DNA of 13,142 nt from Leptofilum sp050292445 (lineage in GTDB: Bacteria; Chloroflexota; Anaerolineae; Promineifilales; Promineifilaceae), in contig JBNKLQ010000177.1 of the NCBI GenBank assembly GCA_050292445.1, forward strand, positions 1 through 13,142. Reading direction: 5' to 3'. Below are positions 12,685 through 13,142 of this stretch, piece by piece. Below the pieces are notes generated by a model that was not told where the DNA came from, ran no database searches, and was given only the letters and a program-made list of their open reading frames with translations. The position numbers and the translations under genes are program-made. How positions within the stretch are numbered: position 1 is the stretch's first letter; every line of letters starts with the position of its first letter.

Positions 12685-13142
12685 TCACCCCTCCAAAAAA
12701 TCCTTCACGAGCGCGTTAAACGCTTCCGGCTTTTCTTCTTGCGGTGCATGTCCACACTCTGTGAGCATCGTGAATTTTACATTTCTTATGATTTTGGCAG
12801 CCTGTTCAGAATGCGCTGGCTTTACCACCAGATCGTCACGACCATGAACAACAAGGACAGGTATGTCGAGTGACTTCAGAATTTCATGGCTTCGGTTTAC
12901 GATAGCAGGCTGCTGCCCGCCAAAATTCGTCATCAGCCGCAGGGTTGATAGAAACGCTTTTTGCGCCCCAGGGCGTTGGGCATAGTCTAGAATTTGCTCC
13001 TTCTGCTGCTCTGTGACGATAGTTGGATTCTTGTAGATGGCTTTTATTTGCTGCTCTACACCGTTTCTACTCGGTTTGGTCATTAGCTCGCCAATTCCGG
13101 GCAGCGTGAAAAGCCTGAACAAAAAAGGTGCCTCGCGTCCGA
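12685..13142 (-). CDS. Alpha/beta-fold hydrolase, C-terminal part (cut by window edge)
   Basis: The frame is open to the window end, so the N-terminus, including the nucleophile elbow, is missing; about 152 residues are visible. The visible part shows the lid region and then SLDIPVLVVHGRDDLVVKPAHS, with the catalytic Asp in GRDD, and TECGHAPQEEKPEAFNALVKDFL, with the catalytic His in CGHAP. These are typical of MhpC/PcaD/BphD-like hydrolases. Possible roles are a ring-cleavage product hydrolase, an enol-lactonase or an esterase releasing phenolic acids; sequence in view cannot choose. It is 65 bp upstream of ligM on the same strand and probably the first visible gene of the operon. ACGGCCGT (12665) lies in the gap. 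Confidence 0.85.
   Translation of the reverse strand, partial: GREAPFLFRLFTLPGIGELMTKPSRNGVEQQIKAIYKNPTIVTEQQKEQILDYAQRPGAQKAFLSTLRLMTNFGGQQPAIVNRSHEILKSLDIPVLVVHGRDDLVVKPAHSEQAAKIIRNVKFTMLTECGHAPQEEKPEAFNALVKDFLEG

Noticed and set aside
12620..12688. Longer ligM start at 12688
   Set aside because: It would overlap the upstream hydrolase stop and lacks a ribosome binding site, while GGAGA sits correctly before ATG 12619.
1..13142. CRISPR arrays, complete insertion sequences, rRNA genes
   Set aside because: No regularly spaced direct repeats, no transposase and no rRNA sequence were seen on either strand.

Overview
The window looks like a chromosomal segment of an uncultured bacterium, most plausibly a member of the Chloroflexota (Anaerolineae-like). 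This is an inference from gene content, moderate GC and the very frequent palindrome ACGGCCGT; no ribosomal marker is present to settle it.

Layout. Positions 1-527 hold no convincing gene but many hairpins and a G-rich pentanucleotide run. 528-1316 (-) is the condensin partner scpB, with an odd C-terminal tail. 1422-2783 (+) is an M20-family metallodipeptidase. 2808-3068 (-) is a small unknown gene and 3090-4328 (-) an MFS transporter; a 51-nt repeat covering the 5' end of the small gene recurs on the other side of the transporter as a decayed copy. 4518-5281 (-) is a toxin-first PIN/ribbon-helix-helix toxin-antitoxin pair. 5596-5667 (+) is tRNA-Asn(GTT) with its own consensus promoter and terminator. 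5906-7435 (+) is cofactor-independent phosphoglycerate mutase (gpmI), bracketed by two long inverted repeats of the same design. 7511-8959 (-) is panC behind a TetR-family regulator. Two palindromes sharing a half-site lie between the regulator and a divergent membrane-anchored SAM methyltransferase (9178-9936, +).

9968-13142 (-) reads as an aromatic-catabolism operon: an alpha/beta hydrolase cut by the window edge, then a LigM-type tetrahydrofolate-dependent aryl-O-demethylase, then PobA (4-hydroxybenzoate 3-hydroxylase). LigM acting on vanillate and PobA acting on 4-hydroxybenzoate would both yield protocatechuate, so the pair looks like a funnel for lignin-derived acids.

At DNA level, ACGGCCGT occurs 14 times in 13.1 kb (about 0.2 expected for a random octamer), in all three codon frames of a single gene, and is absent from the pobA-ligM block. 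Four long inverted repeats sit in spacers between 5.8 and 11.2 kb, two of them sharing arm sequence. These non-coding patterns, with the LigM/PobA pair, are the most interesting content.
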